A stretch of 64,000 nucleotides of DNA from Pseudomonas cavernae (lineage in GTDB: Bacteria > Pseudomonadota > Gammaproteobacteria > Pseudomonadales > Pseudomonadaceae), in the NCBI RefSeq assembly GCF_003595175.1, contig NZ_CP032419.1:744001-808000 (forward strand), in the 5' to 3' direction. Of the stretch, positions 1 through 11,490 are shown in pieces; position 1 is the first letter of the stretch, and the number at the start of each line of letters is the position of its first letter. A program made the position numbers and the translations under genes. Under the pieces are notes generated by a model that saw nothing but the letters and a program-made list of their open reading frames with translations, was not told where the DNA came from and did no database searches.

Positions 1-2870
<2,870 letters not shown>

Positions 2871-2874
<4 letters not shown>

Positions 2875-3740
2875 GTCGAGTGCTGGATGATCTGGTGTCG
2901 TTGTTGAGTCTGGAGGCCATCGAGGAAAACCTGTTCCGCGGCATGAGCCAGGACCTGGGCTATCCGCAGCTGTTCGGCGGCCAAGTGCTGGGCCAGGCGC
3001 TGTCCGCCGCCAGCCAGACGGTGGAGCCCGCCCGTCATGTGCACTCGCTGCACGGCTATTTCCTGCGTCCCGGCGACGCCAGCCTGCCGGTGGTCTACAG
3101 CGTCGATCGCGTGCGCGACGGCGGCAGCTTCAGCACCCGCCGGGTCACCGCGATCCAGAAGGGCAAGCCGATCTTCTTCAGCAGCGCCTCGTTCCAATAC
3201 GCCGAAGAGGGCTATGAGCACCAGATCGCCATGCCGCAGGTGCCGGGCCCGGAGAACCTGCCGTCGGAACTCGACCTGCTGCGCCAGCGCTCGCACCTGA
3301 TCGCCGAGCGGATGCGCGACCAGATGCTCTGCGACCGCCCCATCGAGGTGCGCATGGTTGGCCAGCACGACCCCTACGATCCCCAGCCGGGCGAGCCGAT
3401 CACCCATATGTGGTTCCGCGCCGACGGCAGCCTGCCGGAGAGCCCGGCGCTGCACAAATACATCCTCGCCTACGCCTCGGACATGAACTTTCTAGGCACC
3501 GCGCTGCAGCCGCATGGGGTGTCCTTCACCCAGAAGTTCATGCAGGTGGCGAGTCTCGACCATGCGCTGTGGTTCCACCGCGAGGTGCGTGCCGACGAGT
3601 GGCTGCTGTACAGCGTCGATAGCCCGTGGAGCGGCAATGCGCGTGGTTTCGTGCGCGGCAGCGTGTTCAATCGCGACGGCCAGCTGGTCGCCTCGACGGC
3701 CCAGGAAGGGCTGATCCGCAAGCGCGAGGACTGGCTGTGA
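2871..3740 (+). CDS. tesB: Acyl-CoA thioesterase II
   Basis: Hydrolyses medium- and long-chain acyl-CoA to free acid and CoA. It has 289 residues, the standard TesB length, with two hot-dog domains. The N-terminal hot-dog shows LFRGMSQDLGYPQLFGGQVLGQAL. The active-site trio of TesB is visible: D in YASDMNFLGT, S in the SPWSGNARG loop and Q in STAQEGLIR near the C-terminus. ATG at 2871 overlaps the upstream TGA and has GGAGAGG before it. Third of four genes with overlapping ends; GTGA at its 3' end (3737-3740) couples it to the HAD gene. Confidence 0.95.
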
Positions 3741-4324
3741 AGCTGCACGCGGCCCGCCACTGGGTGTTCGACATGGACGGCACCCTGACCGTGGCGGTCC
3801 ACGACTTCGCGGCGATCCGCCGGGCCCTGGGCATTCCGCCGGAGCACGACATCCTCCACCACCTGGCGGCCCTGCCGGAGGCGGAAGCGGCGGCCAAGCA
3901 CGCCTGGCTGCTCGAGCACGAACGCGAGCTGGCCATCGGCTCGCAGGCCGCGCCGGGCGCGGTGGCGCTGGTGCGCGAACTGCACGAGCGCGGCTGCAAG
4001 CTCGGCATCCTCACCCGCAACGCCCATGAACTGGCGCTGTTGACCCTCGGGGCCATCGGCCTCGGCGACTGCTTCCTCAGCGCCGACGTGGTCGGCCGCG
4101 ACGAGGCTCCGCCCAAGCCGGACCCCGGTGGCTTGCTGCACCTGGCCGAGCAGTGGAAGGTGGCGCCGAGCGAGCTGGTGATGGTCGGCGACTACCGCTT
4201 CGACCTCGACTGCGCGCGCGCGGCCGGCGCCTGCGGGGTGCTGGTCAACCTGGCGGAGAATCCCTGGCCGGAGTTGGCCGATGCCTTTGCCCGCGATTGT
4301 GGGGAATTGTTGGCGATGTTGTAG
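3737..4324 (+). CDS. HAD-superfamily hydrolase (phosphoglycolate-phosphatase-like)
   Basis: Haloacid-dehalogenase-fold phosphatase, 195 residues. Motif I is FDMDGTLT (nucleophile D12, acid D14), motif II ILTRN (T93), motif III KPDP (K127) and motif IV VGDYRFDLDCA (D152). A small helical cap lies between motifs I and II, as in Gph/PGMB-type enzymes. The start is GTG at 3737, inside the tesB stop; the frame is open upstream but that part lies within tesB and is unrelated to the family. Last gene of the 692-4324 run. The substrate cannot be told from sequence. Confidence 0.88.
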   Translation: MKLHAARHWVFDMDGTLTVAVHDFAAIRRALGIPPEHDILHHLAALPEAEAAAKHAWLLEHERELAIGSQAAPGAVALVRELHERGCKLGILTRNAHELALLTLGAIGLGDCFLSADVVGRDEAPPKPDPGGLLHLAEQWKVAPSELVMVGDYRFDLDCARAAGACGVLVNLAENPWPELADAFARDCGELLAML

Positions 4325-4411
4325 GGCTGCCGTCCCGCAACCCCCGGCCGCGGCCGGTAGAGGATCGGCTGGTGAGCGCAGCGATACCCACCACCCGGGC
4401 CATGCGCCTGC
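4325..4411. terminator. Short intergenic with GC-rich hairpin and decayed REP-A fragment
   Basis: CCGGCC and GGCCGG around 4343-4356 can pair. No T-run follows, so it is at best a weak terminator between the HAD gene and the convergent barrel gene. Around 4372-4398 a remnant of REP-A (GAGCGCAGCGATACCCA) is seen. Confidence 0.35.
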
Positions 4412-5245
4412 TCAGAAGGTGAGTTCCAGGTTCAGCGTCGGCGTCGAGGTGCGGCTGCCGCGCCCGCCGTCGACACCGAACTTGTTGTGCCAGTACTCGT
4501 AGCCGACGCCGAAATACAGGTTCGGCTTGGCGTTCTTGCCCGGCCGTGCGGCGACCATCAGCGCAGCGCGCATCAGGGTTTCCGGGGCGGTGTCCTTGTC
4601 GAAGTAGTCCTCGCCCTTGTCACCGACGTAGTTGACGAAGCCCTGGAACTTGGCCGCATGGTTGGCCACCTCGAACGGCCGCATCCAGGCCAGGCTGAGC
4701 ATGTAGGTGGCGTCGAAGGTGTGGTCCGGGTGCTTGGCGCCGGGGATGCCGGAGTGGTTCTTCTCCTTGTAGTACATCAGGCTCAGGTCGGCGAAACCGA
4801 CGGTGTTGAACTTCAGGGTCGGGCCGATCACCAGCGCGCGCTTCTTCGCCGAAGCCAGGTTGTTGTTGCGGCTGGCGTCGAAGCCCAGGGTCAGGGCGTA
4901 GTCCTTGACCAGCGCGTTGCTGAACGCCTGGTCGAACACCCGCGAGGCGAAGATCTGGTTGCGGTACACGCCGTAGACCTCACTGCCGCCGTGGTCGGTG
5001 CCCTTGCGCGGGTCGTTGCTGTCGGACAGCAGCACGTCGAGGTGGAAGTAGTTGCTGCCGTACTGGTAGCCGCTGGCATGGGTGAAGCTATAGATGCGCT
5101 TGGCGATGTTGTTGGGGTTGTTCGGGTTGGTGAACTCCTCGCCGTAGCGGAAGCCGACGCTGTTGTTCATCCACTCCAGGGCCGAAGCCTCCCCAGCGCC
5201 GACCAGGGCGAGCAGCAGGGCGGTGCCTTTCACTGTGTTGTTCAT
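4412..5245 (-). CDS. Tsx-like nucleoside-channel-type outer membrane protein
   Basis: Predicted outer-membrane beta-barrel, 277 residues, of the nucleoside-specific channel-forming (Tsx-like) family. A Sec signal peptide (MNNTVKGTALLLALVGAGEASA) precedes LEWMNNSVGFRYGEEF. Alternating aromatic strands and a terminal phenylalanine (LNLELTF) match barrel assembly signals. Loops are asparagine-rich (NPNNPNNIAKR). AAGGAAC lies about 10 bases upstream of the ATG. A second Tsx-like protein is encoded at 35502-36323. The substrate may be a nucleoside or another small solute and is not determined here. Confidence 0.82.
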   Translation of the reverse strand: MNNTVKGTALLLALVGAGEASALEWMNNSVGFRYGEEFTNPNNPNNIAKRIYSFTHASGYQYGSNYFHLDVLLSDSNDPRKGTDHGGSEVYGVYRNQIFASRVFDQAFSNALVKDYALTLGFDASRNNNLASAKKRALVIGPTLKFNTVGFADLSLMYYKEKNHSGIPGAKHPDHTFDATYMLSLAWMRPFEVANHAAKFQGFVNYVGDKGEDYFDKDTAPETLMRAALMVAARPGKNAKPNLYFGVGYEYWHNKFGVDGGRGSRTSTPTLNLELTF

Positions 5246-5466
5246 GCGGGCGGTGTTCCTTTCTTATTGGACTTGTAGGAGAGGTTGCAACGCTGGCTTC
5301 AGCCTCGATGGCCGCAGTATCGACACAATCCTCTGAGCACCAAAAGAACAGAATATCGAGCATGCCGATGCCGAAACGGCATCAGTGCTTTGACTGAAAA
5401 GTCAGGATTTTCAGCGGCTTGTCTAACTCGCGCGATTCAGGCCGCCGGAGCACTGTGGGGCGCATG
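5246..5466. other. Promoter region of the Tsx-like gene
   Basis: About 220 bases without a gene. It is AT-richer than its surroundings (5320-5410) and should hold the minus-strand promoter of the barrel gene. No clear operator was recognised. Confidence 0.3.
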
Positions 5467-5581
5467 GGCAGGTTGGATTGAGGCACGCAACGCCGAAGCC
5501 CAACGGACGATCGCAAGCGCAGCACCGTGGCCGAGCCGGGCGCCGCCGTTGGGCTTCGCTGCGCTCAGCGCCAACCTACGC
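5467..5581. repeat. REP-A' palindrome pair
   Basis: Inverted pair built from GGTTGGATTGAG...GCCGAAGCCCAACG and CCGTTGGGCTTCGCTGCGCTCAG...CCAACCTACG. Same family as 35200-35304 and 45617-45694. It touches the 3' end of the LysR gene. Confidence 0.7.
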
Positions 5582-6529
5582 ACCAACCTGCGGGGCGAGG
5601 TCTTCGCGTTCCTGGCGCTCGCGCAGGCGGATTTCCTCGTCGAGCTGGCGGGCGAAGGCATCCACCGCCACCGGCAGGTGGCGGCCGTTGCGCACGTAGA
5701 GGCCGAGGTCGCTGAACACGCCGCCGCTTTCGCTCAGCGGGATGTGCTTCAGCTCGCCGTTGGCGAGGTCGGCCTCGATGCCGATGCGGGTCTGGAAGGC
5801 CACGCCGAGGCCGCGCTTGGCCAACTGGCAGGCCAGTTCCAGCGAGCTGCTCTCCAGGATCGGCCTGGCGGGCTGGCGCAGGCGGCGCAGCAGCGGGGCG
5901 AGCAGGTGGTGGATCGACAGTTCGCTCTTGGCCAGGATCAGGCCGTGCTCGGCGCAGCTGGCGAGGCTCGCTTCGTGGCGGGTCGCCAGGGGGTGGCCGG
6001 GGGCGACGATGGCGCCGAGGCGAAAGTGGCCGACGCTGAGCTGTTGCAACTCGGCGCTGCGCGGCAGAGCGAAGGCCAGGCCGAGGTCGGCGCCGCCGTC
6101 CAGCACCGCGTCGGGGATCGACTGCGAGCCGAGCAGGGTGACGCCGAAAGTCACCTGCGGGTAGCGCTCGCGCATGCTCTTGAGCACGCAGGGCAGCAGG
6201 TCGGCGGTGACGCCCTCCACCGTGGCGATCTCCACGTGGCCGGTGCGCAGGCCCTGCATGGCGTCCAGTTCCGAGCGCAGCCGCTCGGCATCCTGCAGCA
6301 CCACGGTGACGTGGCTGGCGAATAGTTCGCCGGCCGCGGTCAGGCGCAGGCCGCCGGGCAGGCGCTCGAACAGCGGTGTGCCGAGTTCGTCCTCGAGCTT
6401 GAGGATCTGCCGGTTGACTGCCGAGGAGGCGACGTTCAGGCGCCGCGCCGCCTCGCGGATCGAGTTGCAGCGGCGGACCATGTCGAAATAGTGGATGGCC
6501 GGCGAGTGGATGCGCAGCTTGCGGCTCAT
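5576..6529 (-). CDS. LysR-family transcriptional regulator
   Basis: 317 residues, standard LTTR length. The N-terminal winged HTH reads SIREAARRLNVASSAVNRQI (about residues 23-42), followed by a substrate-binding domain starting GHVEIATVEGVTADLLP. The ATG at 6529 sits in an ATGA overlap with the yigZ stop, so the three minus-strand genes TetR, yigZ and LysR are probably co-translated. The frame is open further upstream only because it runs through yigZ. Target genes are unknown; an LTTR embedded in an operon with no divergent partner is less usual. Confidence 0.88.
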   Translation of the reverse strand: MSRKLRIHSPAIHYFDMVRRCNSIREAARRLNVASSAVNRQILKLEDELGTPLFERLPGGLRLTAAGELFASHVTVVLQDAERLRSELDAMQGLRTGHVEIATVEGVTADLLPCVLKSMRERYPQVTFGVTLLGSQSIPDAVLDGGADLGLAFALPRSAELQQLSVGHFRLGAIVAPGHPLATRHEASLASCAEHGLILAKSELSIHHLLAPLLRRLRQPARPILESSSLELACQLAKRGLGVAFQTRIGIEADLANGELKHIPLSESGGVFSDLGLYVRNGRHLPVAVDAFARQLDEEIRLRERQEREDLAPQVGA

Positions 6530-7134
6530 GGGGCGTTGTCCTCTGGCGCGTCCAGCGCCTGTAACTGGCAGCGGCCGCGGCTGAGGTCGGCGAGCAGGCG
6601 TTGCAGCGGCTCGCGTTGCTCGGCGGGCAGGGCCAGGGTCAGGCGGGCGCCCGTGGCGTCGTAGGTCTCGCCTTCCGGCTGCGCCGCGAACTCGTCCAGG
6701 CGTGCCTTGAGCAGCGGCAACTCGGCGAAGCCCAGGTGACAGGTGAAGCGTTGCAGGCGCAGCAGCGGCGTGCACGCCCCACCCTGCAGGCACTTGGCCG
6801 CGCTGCCGCCATAGGCGCGTGCCAGGCCGCCGGTACCGAGCTGGATGCCGCCGTACCAGCGGATCACCAGCACCGCCACCTGGTCAAAGGCCTGGCCCTC
6901 GATGGCTGCGAGTATCGGCCGGCCGGCGCTGCCGCCGGGTTCGCCGTCGTCGCTGAAGCGGTATTGGCTGCCGACCCTCCAGGCCCAGCAGTTGTGCGAG
7001 GCGCCGGCCTCGCGGTGGGCGGCGATGAACGCCTGCGCCGCGGCCGCGCTGGCGACCGGCGCGGCGAGGGCGAGGAAGCGGCTCTTGCGGATCTCCTCGC
7101 GGTATTCGCAAGGGGCGACGAGGGTGAAGGCCAT
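6526..7134 (-). CDS. yigZ: YigZ / IMPACT-family protein
   Basis: 202 residues of the UPF0029/IMPACT family. Signature motifs are SDDGEPGGSAGRPIL (61-75) and RWYGGIQLGTGGLARAYG (92-109), followed by a C-terminal ferredoxin-like domain. Family members bind ribosomes or act in stress translation control, but the bacterial function is poorly defined. The start at 7134 overlaps the TetR stop by one base and its own stop overlaps the LysR start. Confidence 0.9.
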   Translation of the reverse strand: MAFTLVAPCEYREEIRKSRFLALAAPVASAAAAQAFIAAHREAGASHNCWAWRVGSQYRFSDDGEPGGSAGRPILAAIEGQAFDQVAVLVIRWYGGIQLGTGGLARAYGGSAAKCLQGGACTPLLRLQRFTCHLGFAELPLLKARLDEFAAQPEGETYDATGARLTLALPAEQREPLQRLLADLSRGRCQLQALDAPEDNAP

Positions 7135-7802
7135 CAGGCGGCCGGCGGCGTCAGCCCGCAGCCCTTGAGGATGATATGGATGAGGTTGCGCGCGGCGTCC
7201 TCGAAATCGTCCTTGGTCAGGCGCTTGCGCCCGCTGACCCGGCAGATCTGCGCGGCGAAGTCGGCGTAGTGCTGGGTGCTGCCCCAGAGTAGGAAGATCA
7301 GGTGCATGGGGTCGATGGCGTCCATCTTGCCGGCGGCGATCCAGGCCTCGAACACCGCGGCGCGGCCGCGGAACCAGTCCTGGTAGTCCTGGTTGAAGTG
7401 CTGCTCGAGGCAGGCGCCGCCGCTGATCACCTCCATCGCGAAGATCTTCGAGGCCAGCGGTTGGCGCCGCGAGAACTCCAGCTTGGCGCGGATGTAGCGG
7501 GCCAGCGCGGCGCTCGGGTCGTCGTCGACGGTGAGGGTGTTGAAGGTGCTGTCCCAGAGTTCGAGGATGTTGCTCAGCACCGCGACATACAGGCCCAGCT
7601 TGTTGCTGAAGTAGTAGTGCAGGTTGGCTTTCGGCAGGCCGGCGCGCAGGGCGATGGCGTTCATGCTGGTGCCTTTGAAGCCATGCCGGGCGAACTCTTC
7701 CTCGGCCGCGGCGATGATGGCCTCTTCGTTCTTCTGCCGAATCCGCCCGGCCGGTTTGCCGGTGGCATGGGGGCTGTGTGCGGGCACTTGCAGGGTGGTC
7801 AA
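7134..7802 (-). CDS. TetR-family regulator, RutR-like
   Basis: 222 residues. The N-terminal HTH is FKGTSMNAIALRAGLPKANL and the typical helix YYFSNKLGLYVAVL follows. The C-terminal domain (ALARYIRAKLEFSRRQPLASKIFAMEV) resembles RutR/YcdC, the pyrimidine-utilisation regulator; no rut genes are in the window, so the ligand is open. The start is uncertain: TTG at 7802 with GGAG about 10 bases upstream is used here, and a GTG five codons later is an alternative. First gene of the coupled TetR-yigZ-LysR run. Confidence 0.85.
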   Translation of the reverse strand: MTTLQVPAHSPHATGKPAGRIRQKNEEAIIAAAEEEFARHGFKGTSMNAIALRAGLPKANLHYYFSNKLGLYVAVLSNILELWDSTFNTLTVDDDPSAALARYIRAKLEFSRRQPLASKIFAMEVISGGACLEQHFNQDYQDWFRGRAAVFEAWIAAGKMDAIDPMHLIFLLWGSTQHYADFAAQICRVSGRKRLTKDDFEDAARNLIHIILKGCGLTPPAA

Positions 7803-7966
7803 GACGAGCGGACTCCGGGGGGCATTGTGCTAGCACTGATACCCCATCTAGCGGTGCCGAAACAAGGGCGCAGCGCAGAAAAACGCGCGGCGCCGGCCGG
7901 TGAAGGCGGGCGCCGCGTGCTTGACAGGTTGCCGGTGCGCCTCAGGCACACACGGCACGAGTCGGC

Positions 7967-9946
7967 TTAAGGGGTGACGATGTTGAACTGCGGGTCGAAG
8001 CTGTCGAGCAGGCCGAGGAACTCGCCGAGCTTCTTGCCGTTGCCTTCGAGCTTGATGGCGCCCTGCTTGATGGCGGTGGGGAAGTCCAGCTGGCGGGCGC
8101 TGATTTGGTCCAGGGTGCTCTTGTCCAGCTTGACGGTGACATCGGCCTTGCCGTTGCGGCCCTCGATGTGGGTCAGCACGCCATTGCGCAGGCTCAGCGC
8201 ATAGGACTTGTCGATGTCGCCGAAGTCCCAGTTCAGGGTCATGTCGTGGCCCTGGGCCTTGTCGCTGTCCAGGCGCACCGCCAGGTAGTCGAAGAACAGC
8301 CCGGCTTCCATGGCACGCACCAGGTCGATGCGCCCGGTCTGGGTGCCAGCCTTCGGCACACCGTTGCGCAGCTCCATCGTCGCGGTCAGGTACATGTTGC
8401 GCCACAGGGCGTTTTCGGTCTGGTAGCCGAGCTGCTCGAGGGCATCGGCCTGCAGGTTCTTGGCCGCCTGGTCGTCCGGTTGGGCGAATACCAGGTGGTT
8501 GCCGAGGGTCGCCGCCCAGCGGTAGTCGCCCTTGTCGATGGCGGTCTTGATCAGCTTCTTCACCGCGTCGGCGCCGCCGAGGGCCTCGACGTAGTGCGCG
8601 CCGGCATCGCTCGGGGTCAGCGGGTTGAGGTTGGCCGGGTTGGCGTCGTACCAGCCCAGGTAGCGCTGGTACACGGCGCGCGAGTTGTGGCTGAGCGAGC
8701 CGTAGTAGCTGCGCAGGTACCACTTGTTCTCCAGCTCGCCGGGCAGCTTGTCCATCTTCGCGGCGATCTCGGTGGGCGTCAGGCCCTTGTTCGCCAGGTT
8801 CAGCGTGCGGTTGTTGAGGAAGGCGTACATGTCGCGCTGGTCGGCGAGGAAGGTACGGATGCGCTCGCCGCCCCATACCGGCCAGTTGTGCGAGACGAAC
8901 ATCACGTCGGACTTGTCGGCGTAGCGCGTCAGGCTGGCGTCGATGTACTGCGACCAGGCCTTGGCGTCACGCACCAGGGCGCCGCGCGGGGTGAGGATGT
9001 TGTGCATCATCTGCGTGGTGTTCTCGGACATGCACAGCGCGCGCATTTCCGGGAAGAAGAAGTTCATCTCCGACGGCGCTTCGGTGCCCGGGGTGAGCTG
9101 GAACTCGACCTCGAGGCCGGCGATGGTGTGGGTTTCGTACTCCTTCTGGATCAGGTCGGTAGGCGCGATCAGCGTCAGGGTGCCGCCGACCGGCACGCTC
9201 TTGCCCATGCCCGCTTCGACCTGGCCCTGCTCGCCGCGCGGCAGCAGGCTGCCGAACTGGAACTGTGCGCGGCGCAGCATGGCGTTGCCGGCGAACACGT
9301 TTTCGCTGGCGACGTGCTCCATGAAGCCGGAGGGCGCGTAGATCCTCACCTTGCCGGCCTTGACGTCGGCCTCGTCGACCACGCCGCGCACGCCGCCGAA
9401 GTGGTCGGCATGGCTGTGGCTGTAGGCCACCGCCACCACCGGCTTCTTCGGCCGGTGCTGGAAATACAGCTCCATGCCGGCCTTGGCGGTCTCGCTGACG
9501 GCCAGCGGGTCGATGACGAACAGGCCGTCGTCGCCCTCGATGATGGTCATGTTCGACACGTCCATGCCGCGGATCTGGTAGATCTTCGGCGCCACCTCGA
9601 ACAGGCCGGCGTACTTGTTCAGCTGGGCCAGGCGCCACAGGCTCGGGTTGACGCTGGCGGCGGCCTTGTCGTTGTCGAGGAACTGGTAGGCGTCGATGTC
9701 CCAGACCACCTTGCCCTCGGCGTTCTTGACCTGCCCGGTGAACGGTGCGATCAGCCCGCGGGTGGCGGTTTCGTAATCGAGGCGGTCGGAGAACGGCAGG
9801 GTCTTGAGCACTTCGGCGTTCTTCGCCGCGGTGATGGCGCTGGCCGGCTTGCTCGATTCGGCGGCCAGCAGCGGCTGGCTGAGGGTAGCGGCGATCAGGC
9901 TGGCCAGCAGGGTGCGGCGGTGGCGGGCAAAGCTAGACAGGGACAT
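7967..9946 (-). CDS. sdsA1: Secreted alkyl sulfatase of the SdsA1 type
   Basis: Metallo-beta-lactamase-fold alkyl sulfatase that hydrolyses sulfate esters such as dodecyl sulfate. 659 residues, the SdsA1 length. A signal peptide ends near LAAES (residue 30). The binuclear zinc site HSHADH is at 177-182, with further acidic ligands in EMNFFFPEMRAL and a histidine in VSHNWPVWGGER. The middle dimerisation domain and the C-terminal SCP2-like domain (from about residue 535, MTLNWDFGDIDKSYAL) are present. AGTCTCCATG-type context at 9946 gives the start. Monocistronic as far as can be seen. Confidence 0.94.
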   Translation of the reverse strand: MSLSSFARHRRTLLASLIAATLSQPLLAAESSKPASAITAAKNAEVLKTLPFSDRLDYETATRGLIAPFTGQVKNAEGKVVWDIDAYQFLDNDKAAASVNPSLWRLAQLNKYAGLFEVAPKIYQIRGMDVSNMTIIEGDDGLFVIDPLAVSETAKAGMELYFQHRPKKPVVAVAYSHSHADHFGGVRGVVDEADVKAGKVRIYAPSGFMEHVASENVFAGNAMLRRAQFQFGSLLPRGEQGQVEAGMGKSVPVGGTLTLIAPTDLIQKEYETHTIAGLEVEFQLTPGTEAPSEMNFFFPEMRALCMSENTTQMMHNILTPRGALVRDAKAWSQYIDASLTRYADKSDVMFVSHNWPVWGGERIRTFLADQRDMYAFLNNRTLNLANKGLTPTEIAAKMDKLPGELENKWYLRSYYGSLSHNSRAVYQRYLGWYDANPANLNPLTPSDAGAHYVEALGGADAVKKLIKTAIDKGDYRWAATLGNHLVFAQPDDQAAKNLQADALEQLGYQTENALWRNMYLTATMELRNGVPKAGTQTGRIDLVRAMEAGLFFDYLAVRLDSDKAQGHDMTLNWDFGDIDKSYALSLRNGVLTHIEGRNGKADVTVKLDKSTLDQISARQLDFPTAIKQGAIKLEGNGKKLGEFLGLLDSFDPQFNIVTP

Positions 9947-10121
9947 GGAGACTCCAAGGTTTTGTTGTTATCGCAAGCGACCTGAGAGCATAGACGGCTG
10001 CATGCGCTCCCCGGTTAGCGCCAAGGGCCAAAAAATATGCATGGTCGCCTGGCGTGGCCGGCCGAGCCGGGGCAGTTGTTACGCGGGGTTTCGCCGCCGG
10101 CCGGCCTGGCGCCTGGGCACT

Positions 10122-11324
10122 TTAACCCGGCAGGGTTTCCGCCGCTGGCGCGGCCAGATTGTTCTGGTAGGCGGTGGCGCCATCCACTGCGCGGTCGGCC
10201 TGGTCGAAGGCCAATAGGGTCTGTTCGATCTTCTGTCGGCGCAGCTCCGGGTTGCGCCGCTCAAGCTGGCGTTGCGCGCGATTCTTTTCGGTCAGGGCCG
10301 GCAGCATGGCTGCAGTCCAGTTCGGCTCGGCGCCCAGTTGGTCGGCGAGTTCGTCGCCATGGAACAGCCGGCAGACGCTGTGCATCAGCAGCACCGCGTC
10401 TGCCTCGGCCATCTGCAGGGCTGGCTGCAGGCGCTGGCCGAGGGCTTGCAGCATCTTGCCGGTGAGTTGCCGCGAATGTTGGTCCGGGGCGGCGATGCCG
10501 GCATCGATCAGGGCCAGCAGTTCGGCGCCGGACTGCTGGTCGTGGGCCAGGCGGTACAGGCGCGGGTCGACCCCGAGCAGGTGGGCGATCAACTGCCAGA
10601 GGTGATAGAGGTCGGCGAATTCCTCGGCATCGAAGTCGATACCAACCTTTTGCAGGGCGTTGAACGGCACATAGGTGAAGTCCAGCCAGGTGCGGGCCAA
10701 GTCGATCTGGTTGATCGGCATGCCCAGTGTCGCCCGCGGCCAGCCCTTGTTCAGCAGGCCGCCGCGCACCCGTGCGTGCAGCAGGCGCACCTGCAGGCTG
10801 TGGACGTAGCCGCGGCCACCTCGCGCCAGGCCGCCGGGGCGGGCGATTTGGTGGTTCCATACCGCGGTTTCCACCAGCCGGCGCTCGGCGCGGCTGTCCA
10901 GGCTGCCGGTGGCCATCAACACCTTGGCGATGGCCGGCGAGGCGTAAGTGTGGGCCAGCGAGCCGGGGCCGAGGGAGATGGTCAACCACTCCAGGCCGAC
11001 CGACAGGTAGGCCTCGGCGCCCTTGCGGATGCGCCCGGCGTCGACCCATTCCGGCACGCTTTCAGCGTGTTCCAGAAGGGCACGCAGCGCCGGCGGCGCC
11101 TGTTCCAGGCTGGCCAGGCCATGGGCGATGCCCTGGCCGGCAGCGCGGTTCGCCTGCGCCAGGCCGCGCTGCTCGGCGACCACCGCGTCGGCCAGCGGGT
11201 CGCCGAGCATGGCCATCGCCAGTAGCAGCTCGAGCTTGTCGGCGCCGAAGCGCTCGAGGATGGCGCAGCGGTTGAGTACGGGGTGCGGGGCGCGGTCCAG
11301 CAGCTCGGTAGTGGTTACAGACAT
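10122..11324 (-). CDS. MpaB-family oxygenase (DUF2236)
   Basis: 400 residues matching the oxygenase MpaB / latex-clearing-protein domain family. Recognisable stretches are GPGSLAHTYASPAIAKVLMATGSL, RRLVETAVWN, RVRGGLLNKGWPRATLGMPINQ (shortened here) and IDLARTWLDFTYVPFNALQKVG. Family members are haem b oxygenases, but the reaction of this one is unknown. It is divergent from a TetR gene, with an operator-like palindrome at 11376-11389 between them, so it is probably controlled by that TetR. Confidence 0.8.
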   Translation of the reverse strand: MSVTTTELLDRAPHPVLNRCAILERFGADKLELLLAMAMLGDPLADAVVAEQRGLAQANRAAGQGIAHGLASLEQAPPALRALLEHAESVPEWVDAGRIRKGAEAYLSVGLEWLTISLGPGSLAHTYASPAIAKVLMATGSLDSRAERRLVETAVWNHQIARPGGLARGGRGYVHSLQVRLLHARVRGGLLNKGWPRATLGMPINQIDLARTWLDFTYVPFNALQKVGIDFDAEEFADLYHLWQLIAHLLGVDPRLYRLAHDQQSGAELLALIDAGIAAPDQHSRQLTGKMLQALGQRLQPALQMAEADAVLLMHSVCRLFHGDELADQLGAEPNWTAAMLPALTEKNRAQRQLERRNPELRRQKIEQTLLAFDQADRAVDGATAYQNNLAAPAAETLPG

Positions 11325-11375
11325 GGCGATGGCTCCGGGATGATGAGTTGTTGTTATGACGATCGCGGATAAAGT

Positions 11376-11389
11376 AAACGATACCGTTT
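11376..11389. promoter_or_regulatory. TetR-type operator palindrome
   Basis: AAACG-ATAC-CGTTT, a perfect 5-bp dyad with a 4-bp spacer, lies between the divergent MpaB gene (start 11324) and TetR gene (start 11491). The AAACGNTACCGTTTC shape is common for TetR operators. Confidence 0.55.
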
Positions 11390-11490
11390 CATTTGTCCCG
11401 ATCCGCGCCCTAAATGCAAGCGCGCTCGCTGGTGCCCGTTCGGCGGAAATGCCACCATTCGCCGCACTTCAGTTCAGCCGGATATTTGCG

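Noticed and set aside
8105..9985. Very long open frame on the plus strand opposite the alkyl sulfatase
   Set aside because: Its product is repetitive Val/Gly/His/Arg-rich sequence with no fold pattern, as expected from the complement of a GC-rich gene. The sulfatase on the other strand has complete motifs.
11356..11490. Extended N-terminus of the TetR gene
   Set aside because: It would translate through the operator-like palindrome and has no TetR similarity; the ATG at 11491 gives a normal TetR length.
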